Below, in pieces: positions 24,348-36,228 of a stretch of 64,000 nucleotides of DNA. Below the pieces are notes generated by a model, which saw nothing but the letters and a program-made list of their open reading frames with translations, searched no databases and had not been told where the DNA came from. The DNA comes from Dimorphilus gyrociliatus. Taxonomy: Eukaryota; Annelida; Polychaeta; Dinophilidae. Position 1 is the stretch's first letter. The number at the start of each line of letters is the position of its first letter. The DNA lies in assembly GCA_904063045.1 (NCBI GenBank), contig CAJFCJ010000003.1, positions 1,860,001-1,924,000 of the forward strand, read 5' to 3'. Position numbers and translations under genes: made by a program.

Positions 24348-26116
24348 TTATAAATGTTGGACTGAGGTATTTTTTTCAACTCTTTCTTCACCATAAGATG
24401 AGTTGAGCTGATCTAAAAAATCTAGCTCAGGGAAGAGATTAGTAGGTGCAACCGACAAAGACTGCTGTTCATTATCAAAGCCAACAGACTGGTTATCAGC
24501 ATTACTCTTTGAAGTAGAACACTAACAAAAATTACCATAAGATAAATTTAGAAATAAGGGAAACTTACAGTGATTGTCTCCGGAAATGAAACAGATAGAG
24601 GATCCGTTGTAAAAACCTGATAAAACATTATCATTAGCCATCAATTATTAAAATGTCAAAACTAACATTCTTAAGTTGTTCAGCATCTAATATAAACGGT
24701 GATTTAGCTAGCACCTCTTTCAATGTGTCAAGATCACATTGCATTTTTTCAATATCTTGAGTTAACTCCAAGGCATCCATTTTGCTTCTAAGAAATAGAA
24801 AGAAAGTTTTACATATAGCCATTAGAACTAAAATGCTAACTGTTCTTCATCAAAATTTGATCGTTCTTCATTGCTGGTGGTTCTTTCGTAATCTCTAGTC
24901 TCCTGACGAAGTATTAAATAAATGCAAATTAGTTTTTATTTAATATATTTATAATTTGATATAACTCACTCTTAGGTATTCGTTTTGTGAATTGAGACTC
25001 GAAGTAGGCTGCCATTTTTCCTTAATTTCTACGGTTACATCTCCTTCATTCTCTACAGTCTGAAAACAGATATGAGATATATCAATGCAAGTATCCTAGT
25101 CTACATACTCTCAAAAGATTTTTGTTCAGTTTGTTGTCAAAACGAGAGAACTTATTTAGAGGCTCAAAAGCAGTTATCATAGGTAACTTCCTTTTATTTG
25201 AGGGTACTTGTCGGTTTCTAACCGCAGAAAAGAGGAAATTAATGATCTAAAAGAAGTGGTACATTAGATATTATTCAGTTTAAAAAATAATTTTACGTAA
25301 CCTTGTTGAGGATATTCTGTTGTCTCATATTTTTTTGTCTTAGCATAGATATTTCTCTCCAAAGTGCTTCATTTTCTCTTTAAATGATATATATAAACAA
25401 CTTTATCCAAAGTTACAAAAAAAACTATACCTTTTGGCCAAATCAAATCTGCTGACTAGAGTTTGACACTGTGAAGCTAAATTTTTCACATTTTCGCAAA
25501 TTTTGCCATAATCATCGTTGTTAACTACTTTAGAAGATTCCTCAGACTTCACCTGGACTGACTTTAAAGCAAAAACTATTGCACTTCAAAATTATATTTA
25601 TTTGCATACCTTTCTCTTAATCATGTCTAATAATCTCTCTTCCCCCTTCACAAAATATTGATGTTGAAACTCAAGATCACCATTTTCAAATTTGATGCCC
25701 GAGTTTAAGTGCGCTACCTTCTTAAATCCATCTGAATGTTAAACGATTAGATATAACGAACACAAAACATATTGTGCATATAAAGAATGCTTTTATTCTT
25801 TACTGGTACAAAAACTTACACATATTTAACTGACGGATAAAACTTGAAATGTTTGAATGCTTAAAATATAGCGGCAAAATTTCTTTCGAAAATCGACCCT
25901 GGTCATATACATGAAAGCTCTTTCCTGTCTAAATATTTAGAATAAAAAGGTTGCATGCAAAACTAAATTAGCGATTATTAAGAATGCAGTGAAAAAGGAA
26001 AAACTAACTAAATCCCAGCATATAACATCATCAGTAGATGGATCATCAACAAGAGCCCACAATTTTGTCAAAAATGCAGGTACAGTAGAGGCCTGGCTAT
26101 CAAGTAATGAGAGCAT
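24348..26116 (-). CDS. hsf: Heat shock transcription factor (HSF1-like)
   Basis: The protein starts [26 protein letters not shown] at ATG 26116. The winged-helix DNA-binding domain is split over three exons: [49 protein letters not shown] and the recognition region. A Leu-heptad HR-A/B trimerisation domain follows (about 25570-25260, [12 protein letters not shown]). An HR-C-like heptad lies near 24790-24670 ([12 protein letters not shown]). The C terminus ends with an acidic/hydrophobic activation-type patch, [12 protein letters not shown]. It is a nuclear trimeric activator of chaperone genes under heat and proteotoxic stress. Introns are about 50 bp. It is probably the single HSF of the organism and cannot be split into HSF1/2/4. 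Confidence 0.95.
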
Positions 26117-26864
26117 CAATAAAATATAATTCTCAACGTTCTGCTAAGAAGTAAATTTCAATATGGATATAGCTAAACTAAGAGAGGAACGAACGTGGGA
26201 CTGGCATCTTTTATATCTATATTATTCGTTAGGAAAAACAAAAATATACGAAAATCACATATATTTTACAAAATCTGTTATACACATAATATAAAACTAA
26301 AATTAACAAATGTTTTTTGAATTTCATAATATTGCATCTTATATATTATTATATGATAACTAAGAGCTTTAAACGACAGACTTTTAAAATATTTTTAGCA
26401 ATATTTAATACAAACCATAAATATTCATTAATAAGTAAAGTTTATTTAATATACACTAAGTATTTAATGAAGATATTTTAAAGTATAGAGAAGCTAGTTT
26501 CATAAAGAGACTAAACAATAAAAGGTTGTCAATAACATAGTTAACAAGTTAAATGCTGGACCCAATTTTATTAAATACAAATCTTCCATAGATTCAAATT
26601 TAGCTTTAAGTTTGAAAAATCAGCTTTCTTTAAAAGTTGGTTTTTTATTCTCTTTTCAAGTTGCTCAAATAAAAAGTCTTGAATACATTCCCGAGTTTAG
26701 TAATAACCATGCTTCAGCCCCTCATTTAATTTACCCCTTATATTACTTGTTAAACTCTTTGCTCCCTTCCGTTCAAATATTTAGACACACTGGAGTTTTA
26801 CAGATACATACATTTGATATTGTTTTTTGTCGGAACTATAAAAGTGCCTCGTACAATGCATAAC
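26117..26864. other. Intergenic between HSF and SRCR-lectin gene
   Basis: This is a divergent 750-bp AT-rich interval. The 83-aa ORF at 26612-26863 has no recognisable domain. I see no further feature. Confidence 0.5.
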
Positions 26865-29071
26865 ATGATTTATATTTTTTCACTGAAGGCCCTGATTTAT
26901 ATATACCTGACAGGTAAATTTTTGTATTAGAAAGTTTTCAAACAATTAAAAAGTATTAAATTATAGTGTTTTGATACATTTTTTTTGTAGAGTTGAGAAA
27001 TTTCAATATTTAATATTGTATTCTTTGCAGATGTTCAAGCATCGCAAGGTGTAGGCGAGTTAGGTTAGTATTTTAATACCAAACATCCTAGTCTGAATAA
27101 GAATCTTGCTTAAGAAATTGAATTAAGAAATGGCCGAAAAGATAATGAAGGTTTGCTGTTTGTAAGAGATAAATCAAGACAAAATAGCCCATTTGGTACA
27201 ATCTGCGATGATGGATGGGATCAATATGAAGTCAACACAGTATGTCGTCAACTAGGATATGAAAGTAAGATTTCCACATAAGTGATATCTTTTTATTTGA
27301 CTAAAAGTGTTTGAAGGCGGTATCTTGAGACAAGCTCCATTTTTCGGCATGGCAAATAAATTAGTACCCATTTATATCGATGATGTCAAATGTACTAAAT
27401 ACACTTCGAAATTGGAGAATTGCACTTTTTATAGAAAATGGGGAAATCATAATTGTAAACATTATGAGGACGTGGGTGTCAGTTGCTATGGCCAAACAGG
27501 TAACTCTTTTTTCTTTTAAATTTCTGTATTAATTTTTATTTAACTAGCCAAGTCGGATTATAAAGAACCCATGTTTGGTGCTGGAGCGGTTAATAGATCT
27601 TTTCTTGATAAAAACACGGGTCCTGATATAATTATACCCTCGCCGTTTCAATTTTTTCCTTTGCATGCAAAGATATTGCGATGGAATTTTTGGATAGGAC
27701 AGCTGGAGCCAAAGAAATCGTTTAATCTGAAATTACAAGTTAATACGCTGATAATTTAATTCAAGTTTAAAATTACTTTTTTTAGATATGGCGTTATTTG
27801 TCAGAAAAAAATTACAAATTAGTTCATCAAACAAGCGTCACCATTGACAAGATTGGTAGGCATACTGAAAACGTTTTAGACACAGTCCACATTGGAAGGT
27901 TTGATGTAATAGGGTTTCAGTATGAGCATTTCAACCCTATACCCTATGATAATGACTTTCGTTGCTTAATTACCGATTCCAATAAAATGTTACATTCAAA
28001 GGAACAAGGAAAAAGTTGATAACTATTGGAACAAAATTATTTCTAAGTCTTTTAATATATAATATTTTAGTAGATATACAGATTAACTCAAACTATGAAT
28101 TTGTCAAGAAAAAAGAGTTTCAAAATAACTGCAGAGTATACTCTATTTACGTTGAATTTAATTCTTCATGTAAGTTTAAAACAGACCGTCAGTAGTTTAC
28201 AGGGTATATTTTTTTTTAGTAATTTCTTCAACGATGTTACACGATACCCCAAAGCATATATTTCATGGACTGAATAGTACCTACTTTATTGTCCAGAATG
28301 TATCTTTACCTAAATATTTAGCTGAGAGCTACTGCAGGTAAATATCAAATCCTATATCTTCCACGTCAAATTGACATTATGGCTGTTTTATAAAAGTAAG
28401 CTGAACTTAAATACGTCACTGGTTAACATTACTTCTCTGGCGGAGTATATGATGCTTGGATCAATATTATTTAATAATAACCTGTTGAAAGGCGATCAAT
28501 TTTGGATAGGTGGAAGAACCTACGATAATCTACCTTTTGAAAATTGGCAATTGAAAGTTTGGGATGATTGTCAACCAGGTACGTAGTTATATTTATTGGC
28601 TATCGATTGAAAGACGATATTTGAAATGACAGTGCCTAATCAGGAATGCATTTTGTTAAAAAAAAACAAATTCGATGTATTTGGTGACTATGCTCTGAGG
28701 ATTCGCAGTAGCCCATGTTACTACAAGCATAATTTTATTTGCGAACAAAGAAATATTAGCGAATCTGTGATGAATTCTCATTCATACAGACCAGGTATGA
28801 TTTCGACTGTTCATGAAATCATTGAAAACTACTAAATATATTGCAGGGGCAAAACGATCGAAGAGAAAAGTGATATTAATTACTTTACTTGTATTAGTTA
28901 TCTTATTGCCGGTTATCGTCATTGTAGCATATAAATTAATGTAAGTGTACTCTAATATTTTATAACATTAGTATTTTACCAATTATTTTCTTCAGAAAAT
29001 ATGTTAATGCAAGGAAATCGGATCAAATGGCAGTCCGCTTTGTGACTTTGGATGATAAGTCTCATATCTGA
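26865..29071 (+). CDS. Type I membrane protein with SRCR and C-type-lectin-like domains
   Basis: Spliced from about ten small exons. The start is at ATG 26865 with a hydrophobic signal (MIYIFSLKALIYIYLTG). An SRCR domain is clear at about 27120-27500 (GTICDDGWDQYEVNTVCRQLGY, then YIDDVKC and C...VGVSCYG, with paired cysteines). A middle region without recognised domain follows, with WRYLSEKNY and FRCLI (about 27540-28020). A C-type-lectin-like fold lies at about 28230-28760 (AESYC, FWIGGRTYDNLPFENW, WDDCQ, CYYKHNFICEQR). The Ca2+-binding EPN/QPD triplets are not visible, so sugar binding is uncertain. The end is a TM helix (ITLLVLVILLPVIVIVAY) and a short basic tail. It is probably a surface recognition or adhesion receptor. 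Exon ends in the middle are approximate. Confidence 0.75.
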
Positions 29072-29485
29072 TAGTCCACTTCATTATGACTTATAGCTCT
29101 GTATTGTTTTAGTGTACTACCGTTCAAGTTTTTATGTAATTCTTTCTAAATATTTTAATTACAAGTAATAAGGTAGTTGAGAAGTTTATACATTGTTAAT
29201 TCTTCAAACAATAAAAGCTTTAAAGCAATTTTATGTTCAAAACTTTCCAAAAATTATCTTAAATAAAAACTAAAATTTTTAATGTTTTAAGTAAAACTAA
29301 ATTATATAGATTCATGATACATTTCTTTCAATATTTTAGTGTAGTATAATTGAAGAATTTTATTACATATAAAATTGTCTTAGAGTCTCCCTTCCAGAAG
29401 CATTTAGTATTATTCAGGTGATTTTTGTCAATGTTATCAGATAAGACTTTTATTGATCAATTAAGCTGAAATAGTGTTTTCTAAA
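29072..29485. other. Intergenic between SRCR-lectin and DPP-like genes
   Basis: This 414-bp AT-rich gap between two genes on the same strand contains possible polyadenylation signals (for example AATAAA near 29211). Nothing else was seen. Confidence 0.5.
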
Positions 29486-32400
29486 ATGATCAGGCGCGTT
29501 GGTAAGTATATATTTAGGATCATTCCAAGTTTTTGACAGTCCATTAAAGCGGGAGAATCTTTTAAAAACAATTATACAATGATCAATTTATGAAAGCGTA
29601 ATGAAATTGATTTTTCAACTAGATAAAAGGAATCATACTTCGGGAAGAAAGCTAAAATCAACTATTATCTGTTTGATAGGTATAATTTATCTTTCAATCA
29701 CCTTTAAAACGCGCTAAATACTGGTTTTCGAAATTTCAGTTGTAGTAATTATACTGACTATAGCATGTATTCTTGTCACAAGAGGACACGAAAAAAAATC
29801 CTTCCAAATTGTAAAACATCCAAAGACCACATTTAGCCTGAGTGAAATTTTCAATTCCAACTATCAAGTAAAAGATCTTAGTGGATTTTGGATACAGGGT
29901 AAGAGTCCTTAAATGAACAGCTTTAAGATCTAAAAGACACTAAAAATATCAGGATCTGAGAGATTTCTTCAATTAAATAACAATGGAGATATAGTTGAAA
30001 TTTCCTTAACTTCACCATATAAAGTTGTTATGAGTAAGGTAAGATATGCAAGTTTGTTTTTAAAAGTAAGAATGGTAAAGATAAATAATCTTCTAAGCAT
30101 GAGTTAAAAGATTCAAGTAAATTTTGGATGTCTCCTTGTGGGACCTATATTTTAATTGCTTATGACATTATGAAAAAATCCAAGTATACTTTCACAGCTT
30201 TCTACAAAATATTTAACAAATCAACAAGGTAAAAACCATAATAACTTTGACCAATACCAATATTATAGCTGTCACAATTATTAAGAACATTTACAACTTT
30301 CCCAAATTTTCTAAATCGATCCAAGATTAGACTACAGTCAGCCTCATGGAGTAAAACTGGCCGTTATGTGGTATTGAATGAATTTATTCTAAAATGCGAT
30401 TAACATTAATAATTTTCAGGCTTTTGTATTGGAAAATAATTTATACATTCAAAATATTAATGGAACAGTTAAGCAGCTGACTTTTTCTCGTAAAGAAAAT
30501 AGTGTTTTTACTGGAATTCCAGATACATCTTATGAAAGTAAGATCTTTTACAAATACTTTGCATTTTAAAATATGCGAAATTATTTTTCAGATTTACTTT
30601 CAAAGGGAATAGCCATTTATTGGTCTAAAAAAGATTCTTTCTTGGCTTTTGCTCAGTTTAATCTTACATTTGTTCCGAAAGTAAATATAACTGTTTTCGG
30701 AGAACAAAATTGCTACTACCCTAGATCAAAAAGTCTATTTTTTAGTTTGGTAATTTTTAAAGTTCTATTTCGTCACTAATTAAACGTAAGAAAATATCTT
30801 TCAGGCTGGACATATTGACAAACCTAGTTGTAATATTGTTCAAACAACTCGGGTATCATTGTTTGTTTTTGAATTAGCAAGTGGAAACAAGATGTTGATT
30901 TATCCTCCAGAAAATTTAAGAAATCAGTAAGATCAAGTTTCTCATTGGAATGTTAATAATTAGATCAAAATATATTTGTTTAGAGATCATTACTTCCTTC
31001 AATTATCATGGAGAGATGAAAATCATTTCTTAATTACTTGGACGAATAGAATTCAAAATTTGGCAATTGTCAATTTCTGTAGTATTTCAGCTAATGTTCA
31101 CTGCGTTCTGGTAAAAACTAACTTTTACATTTTTGCATAAAATCAAATCAAATGTTGAAATCCATAAGTTAGAATTTCTAAAATAACAAACAATTTTTCA
31201 AACATGCAGAATTTTGAAAAACATGTTGCAAATGGTTGGATTCAAATAGTAGGTACTTACTTTTATAAATTCTAAAGAAAAATTGTTTGTGTCTTAGCCA
31301 TGGCCAAAACCAGTATGGACTGAGAGTGGAGAGAGTTACCTTACTATTTTAGACAGACAAGAGGATAATACCAGTTACTTTCAGCTAACTCTTATATCTG
31401 TATCGGTAGGATAAACTTTTTAGAAAATTGCTTATCGATCTCTATGACTTGTCAATTAGACAGCTTCAAAAGGGTTGATAACTTTTTTGACCAAAGGTAA
31501 ACAGGATATCATCCATATTTTAGGATACGATGAAAAGCTATCAGTTGTATACTACCAAATAACAGGAATTGACTATAGAACTCGCTATATTTTTAGGTTA
31601 TATTAATTATTTACTTTATAAAATTGAAACGTTTTTTAATTTCTACCAGTCTGCAGATTTCAGAGAAAAATATTACAACTGCGCAATGTATTACTTGTAG
31701 AATTCTACCTAGTTGTACATATGCTTCAGGAAAAATTAATTCTCTTTCTACGTATATGATTCATGCTTGCTATGGTCCGTCGTTTCCTCGTTTTGACTTG
31801 GTGAATTTAAAAGAGTATCAAATGAAAGTTTTAGAGGATAACAAACACTTGAAGGATTATATTTCATCTAAATTACTTCCTGATAAGAGGTATGAAAAAG
31901 TTGCTATTGGAGATAAATATGGTTTGTACAATACTACAATTTATTGATAGTTTTCTAAAGGACTATTTTACGAAAAGATGCTTGGATGGAAATCCTATAT
32001 CCACCGGATTTTGATCCTTCAAAGAAATATCCAGCACTAATTTATACGTAGTGATTGAATTAACATAAGAGAAGATATAATTGGACTATATTTTTGTTTT
32101 TCAGTTCTCCACATCCTAGCAACCAGAAAGTTTCCTCAAAATTCAACTTCAACACGGATTATAAGTGGTTTTTGTACTTGTCAACTGCGCATAATTTTAT
32201 AATAGCTTATATTGATGGTAGAGGATCTGCCTTCAGGGGAACTAAATTTATGTTCGACTTACATAAAAGAATTGGATTAGTTGATGTTATTGATCAAAAT
32301 TATATAGCACAGTAATTACATTTTTGTAGTTTACTTTTCACTTTTACAAACTCTTCCCAGAAATTTATCTCAACGAAAGTACGTTCAAAGTAATAGAATC

Positions 32401-33223
32401 GCCATTTACGGCCAGGTATAATTGCATTCACCCAGCTCTACTCCTTTTATATTTAATAGCCAATATTTAGCTTCTAGAACAACAATTCACAATTATTAAG
32501 AATGTTATGTCATTGTGTCCTAATTTGTTGCGTGATAATACGATAATATTTAAGAGAGAGTATAATTTGTCACTTGAAAAGATACAGTTTGCTGATTATA
32601 CAGAATTATGGAGGATTTGTGGCCTCTCACGCCATTTCTTCTGTCAGTGGACAGTTTTCTTGTGCCATTGCCCGCTCACCTATAACATCTTTCAAATATT
32701 TTGGTAAGATAGATTGCATTTCTTAGAGGAGCTAAATTTTTTTTTAAATTAGAAAGTACATTTACTGAAAGGTATTTGGGAGTTTATGGTGAAAGTGGTT
32801 CTAACGTTTATTATGAAGTGAGGCAATTGTTAGTTTGGTATTTAAATATTAAAACGATTGTTTTATATTATCACAGCAGTCAGATGTTATCAGAAGAGCA
32901 AAATATTTTAAGGGGAAAAGCTTTCTAATAATCCACGGCATGAGTGATGGTAAAAACTAATATATTTCAAAAGCTAATTCAATGTGAGACATTTTCAGAA
33001 CAAATCTACTTTTACCACTCCGCACAGCTCATAAAATCCTTGCAGCTAAATGAAATTCAATTCAGAATTGGGGTAAAGACAGACATATTAAGAAATGTAC
33101 TGTTATCAGTTTTATTTAATTTTTATTTAGATATATCCGGACGAGAATCATGAACTAGAAAAAGTTTCCCCTCACTTTTATAAGCGGATGACTAACTTCC
33201 TTTTACATGATTGTTTAGCTTAA
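29486..33223 (+). CDS. DPP4/DPP6-family type II membrane protein, catalytic Ser replaced (pseudo-peptidase)
   Basis: The start MIRRV at 29486 splices to a cytoplasmic tail and a signal-anchor helix (VVIILTIACILV, about 29740-29780), so the protein is type II. The beta-propeller starts at TTFSLSEIFNSNY. The C-terminal alpha/beta-hydrolase domain is recognisable: YPPDFDPSKKYPALIY, IAYIDGRGSAFRG, RIAIYGQ|NYGGFVAS, IIHGMSD and DENHE. In DPP4 the nucleophile elbow is GWSYGG; here the splice of 32416 to 32606 gives GQNYGG, so the Ser is Asn. Asp and His of the triad appear kept. The N-terminal EE substrate clamp (YEEEVF in DPP4) reads YENLLS. It is thus probably inactive, like DPP6/DPP10, which are auxiliary subunits of Kv4 channels. 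About twenty exons; inner boundaries are approximate. Confidence 0.85.
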
Positions 33224-33374
33224 ACTATTAACAGTAGATATATTTCTTTAAAGGATCCAATACAAAATGAGAAAATATATTAGCGATTACGGAAGAAGAA
33301 TTTTTTCTTTTTTTCACTAGTCAGGAAAATGATTAAATATTCGAAATGTTCGTTTAAAGGTAGTCTGTAAATAA

Positions 33375-33390
33375 CACGCATGCGCAGTGG
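33375..33390 (+). promoter_or_regulatory. NRF1-like element and E2F-like site upstream of PASK
   Basis: CACGCATGCGCAGTGG lies about 90 bp before the PASK ATG and contains the NRF1-type core GCATGCGCA. Immediately downstream, at about 33397, TTTGGCGCAAAA resembles an E2F site. The pair is typical of TATA-less housekeeping promoters. Confidence 0.55.
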
Positions 33391-33476
33391 CCTCAAATTT
33401 GGCGCAAAAGCAAACGGACAGCTCAAATTTTTAACGAATTAAATATCCCAGGAGGTCCACAGAAGTTATAGCTAAC

Positions 33477-36088
33477 ATGGATACAAAGAAAACGAGCTCT
33501 GTTTTGGATGTTTCAAGTAAGCTTTTGTTTCTCTTATGTTAAAAAACTTTAATAATTATAAATAGGTATACTTTTCGTCCAATTCTTTGAAATCGCCTAT
33601 TACCACTGGCGCTTTGTCGATCTGTGTTATTAAACCTATTTAACTTGCTTTATAACTTTGACATATGCCAGTAGATACATATATTTTTCATAATTTACAA
33701 AAAATATTTATGATCTTATAGCCAATAAAGACTCTTCGATATCTATTACTCCAAAATTGCGAAAATCAGTAGACGGTATATCAAGAAATGCGAACTTCAC
33801 GCCCTCTTCGATGGAAAAACTAAAGCGAGTAAGATACAGTTTTGAAAGCTCCGGAAAGACTCCCCTAAAACGTCGAAATCAGAGTAAAGAGGAAAGCAAT
33901 TCAAAGGGAAACCCTTCTTTACATATTCATACAGACGAATCAGAGTACGTTGTTGGCAATGGTATTGATGACATAAACTTTTCACCTTGTCAGTTAACAC
34001 ATAATTCTTCTCTAAATATGTCATTTAATGATAGCTTTCATAGAACCATTTGGAAAAACAGTGAAAAACTGTTTCCTAGCAATGATAGGAAAGGTTCTCT
34101 AGCCGTTATGTTTGTAGATAAGAAATCTTCCAAAGTTCTTACTTGCAATGAAAAATCTTATGAACTTTTAGAATGTACAGAAAATGATCTTATTGACTGC
34201 AAAATTAATGATGTTTTAAAATCTTTCGAAGAAACCAGCAAAAAAATCGTACAAATAAAAACTTTCAAAGGAGAAGATCTATCAGTTTGTCTGTGGGTTA
34301 GAAAATTGGCAGAAGGATTTTTAGTCATGATGGAAAAAGTTCAATGCATAACAGGTAACTTAACTTTGAACAAAGACAAAGAAATTGTTTATGTTGATGA
34401 AGAAATTGGCGTCTTGTATGGATCCAGTGAGGAACTTTTGGGCACACACATTAAAATGTTTCTACCTCAATTTGATATGAACAAAAATATACAATACACT
34501 TGCGGACTGTCTATTGACGATTTTGTTTTTCCTACGAGATTGGAAAGAGTTGATGATAAGACTATAAAATTAGAGGCTTTTTTATATTTAACTGGGGTAG
34601 TTTCTGTCAACACAGAAGGTTCGATCGTTAACATTAACAATCATCTGGGCTCCATTTTACTTGGCTATAAGTCTTCATCTGAACTGAGGGGAAATCTCAT
34701 TAGTACTATTTTGCCAGAGCTGTCTTCTGATGAAAATTCCACTAATTTAATGAGCGATGTTTCAAGCGACAAAGTAGACAACATCATAGAAAAGTTGGAC
34801 CATAGTCTTAACATTAAAAACAATATAATGATCGAGGAAGGTAGTTTTGGTGGTTTTGTAAGACATGATGATGGATCATTTCTCCCTGTTATGTATGACA
34901 TTGAAAAAACAGAACAAGATTTATGGCTTATATGGATAAAGTATGGAGACGTACCATATTTTCACAGCTATACAGACAAAGATGCATCTAAGTACTCTCT
35001 AATTGAGGAGGTAAATGATGAAAATGGATTGTTTACGAATAAATTTGAATCAGATAGAAAATTCAATGATAATTATGAAGTTTTAGAACAAATAGGCAAA
35101 GGAGCTTTTGGATATGTTTTTATAGCCCGACAATTATCAACGGATGCCAAAGTTGTTGTGAAAAAGATAAAGAAGGAAAAAGTTTTAAGAAAAGGCTGGA
35201 TTAAAACTGAGAAAGGGTTTGATCTACCTTTGGAAATTGTTATTTTATTGAAAATTCGCCATAATAATATTGTTCATGCTTTAGAGGCATATGAAAGTGA
35301 AAAATATTTTGAATTAATAATGAAGAAACATGGTAATGGTATGGATATGTTTGAATTAATAGAGCAAGCGTCGTCATACTCAAAACATAATTCTGGGCTT
35401 GAAGAACCTCTAGCAGCTTTTATGTTCCGACAAATAGCTTCAGGTGTTGCTTATCTCCATGAAAAGAATATCGTTCACAGAGATATCAAAGATGAGAATA
35501 TTATAGTCGATACTGCTGCTTGGACCCTGCAAATTATTGATTTTGGATCAGCTGCAACCATAGCTGATGGAAAAACCTTTGGCAGTTTTTGTGGAACTGT
35601 TGAATATTGTTCTCCAGAAGTTCTTTTGGGGAAGAGATATAGGGGACCGGAATTGGACGCATTTTCTCTGGGAGTCACACTATACACCATGGTTTACGGA
35701 GAAAATCCTTTTGGAAATGCTGAGGAAACTATTGAATGCATCGTCAGACCCCCAGTTCCTTCATCTGATAAGCTTATAAGCTTGTTGCTCGGACTTTTAG
35801 CACCCAATCCTAAAAACAGAATGACAGCATTTGAAGCCTCCAATAATTCATGGTCAGTTCAAGATGTGGACTTAAATAATTACCCTTCTGAGAAAGTGAT
35901 TGGTTCATTTGGTAAGCAAATTTTATTTTAAACAATAGCATATATATCTTTTTTTCTGAATAGAATTTAGAGGAAATACTGCTGGAGACTTTCGAAAAGA
36001 CTCGTATCAAACTCCCATTCGAAACCGTAAAAAGAGTAATAGCAATCAAGATGAATGTAGGAAAGAGTTGTTTCGAAAATCCTTTTAA
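33477..36088 (+). CDS. PASK: PAS domain-containing serine/threonine kinase (PASK)
   Basis: Three exons (33477-33516, 33722-35911, 35964-36088) encode 784 aa. The N terminus is Ser/Lys-rich. Two PAS-like sensor segments follow (about residues 130-240 and 270-330), then a linker, then a kinase domain from about residue 450. The kinase has a glycine loop IGKGAFGYVF, a VVVKK lysine, the catalytic loop HRDIKDEN, DFGSA and the APE-equivalent SPEVLLG with GTVEYC. PASK kinases couple metabolic signals, sensed by the PAS domains, to control of glycogen and protein synthesis. The C-terminal exon adds a basic tail (RNRKKSNS). At 784 aa it is shorter than vertebrate PASK (about 1320), mainly through a shorter N-terminal and linker part. 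It converges with BBS1 with only about 140 bp between stops. Confidence 0.95.
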
Positions 36089-36228
36089 TTCCTTTTTTTG
36101 TTTGATTAAGAAATTTTTATACTTATAAGTAATCTTAAGAAATCTCTTTTAATTTTAAAACAGTTTGAAGACTCTTGTTACTGACAATAAACTTTATAGA
36201 CTTGTGAAGTGTATTGAAAATTGCTTAA

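Noticed and set aside
32417-32605. Possible separate gene in the 66-aa ORF 32507-32707
   Set aside because: Most of it is the intron of the DPP-like gene; the exon reads in another frame and matches the hydrolase domain.
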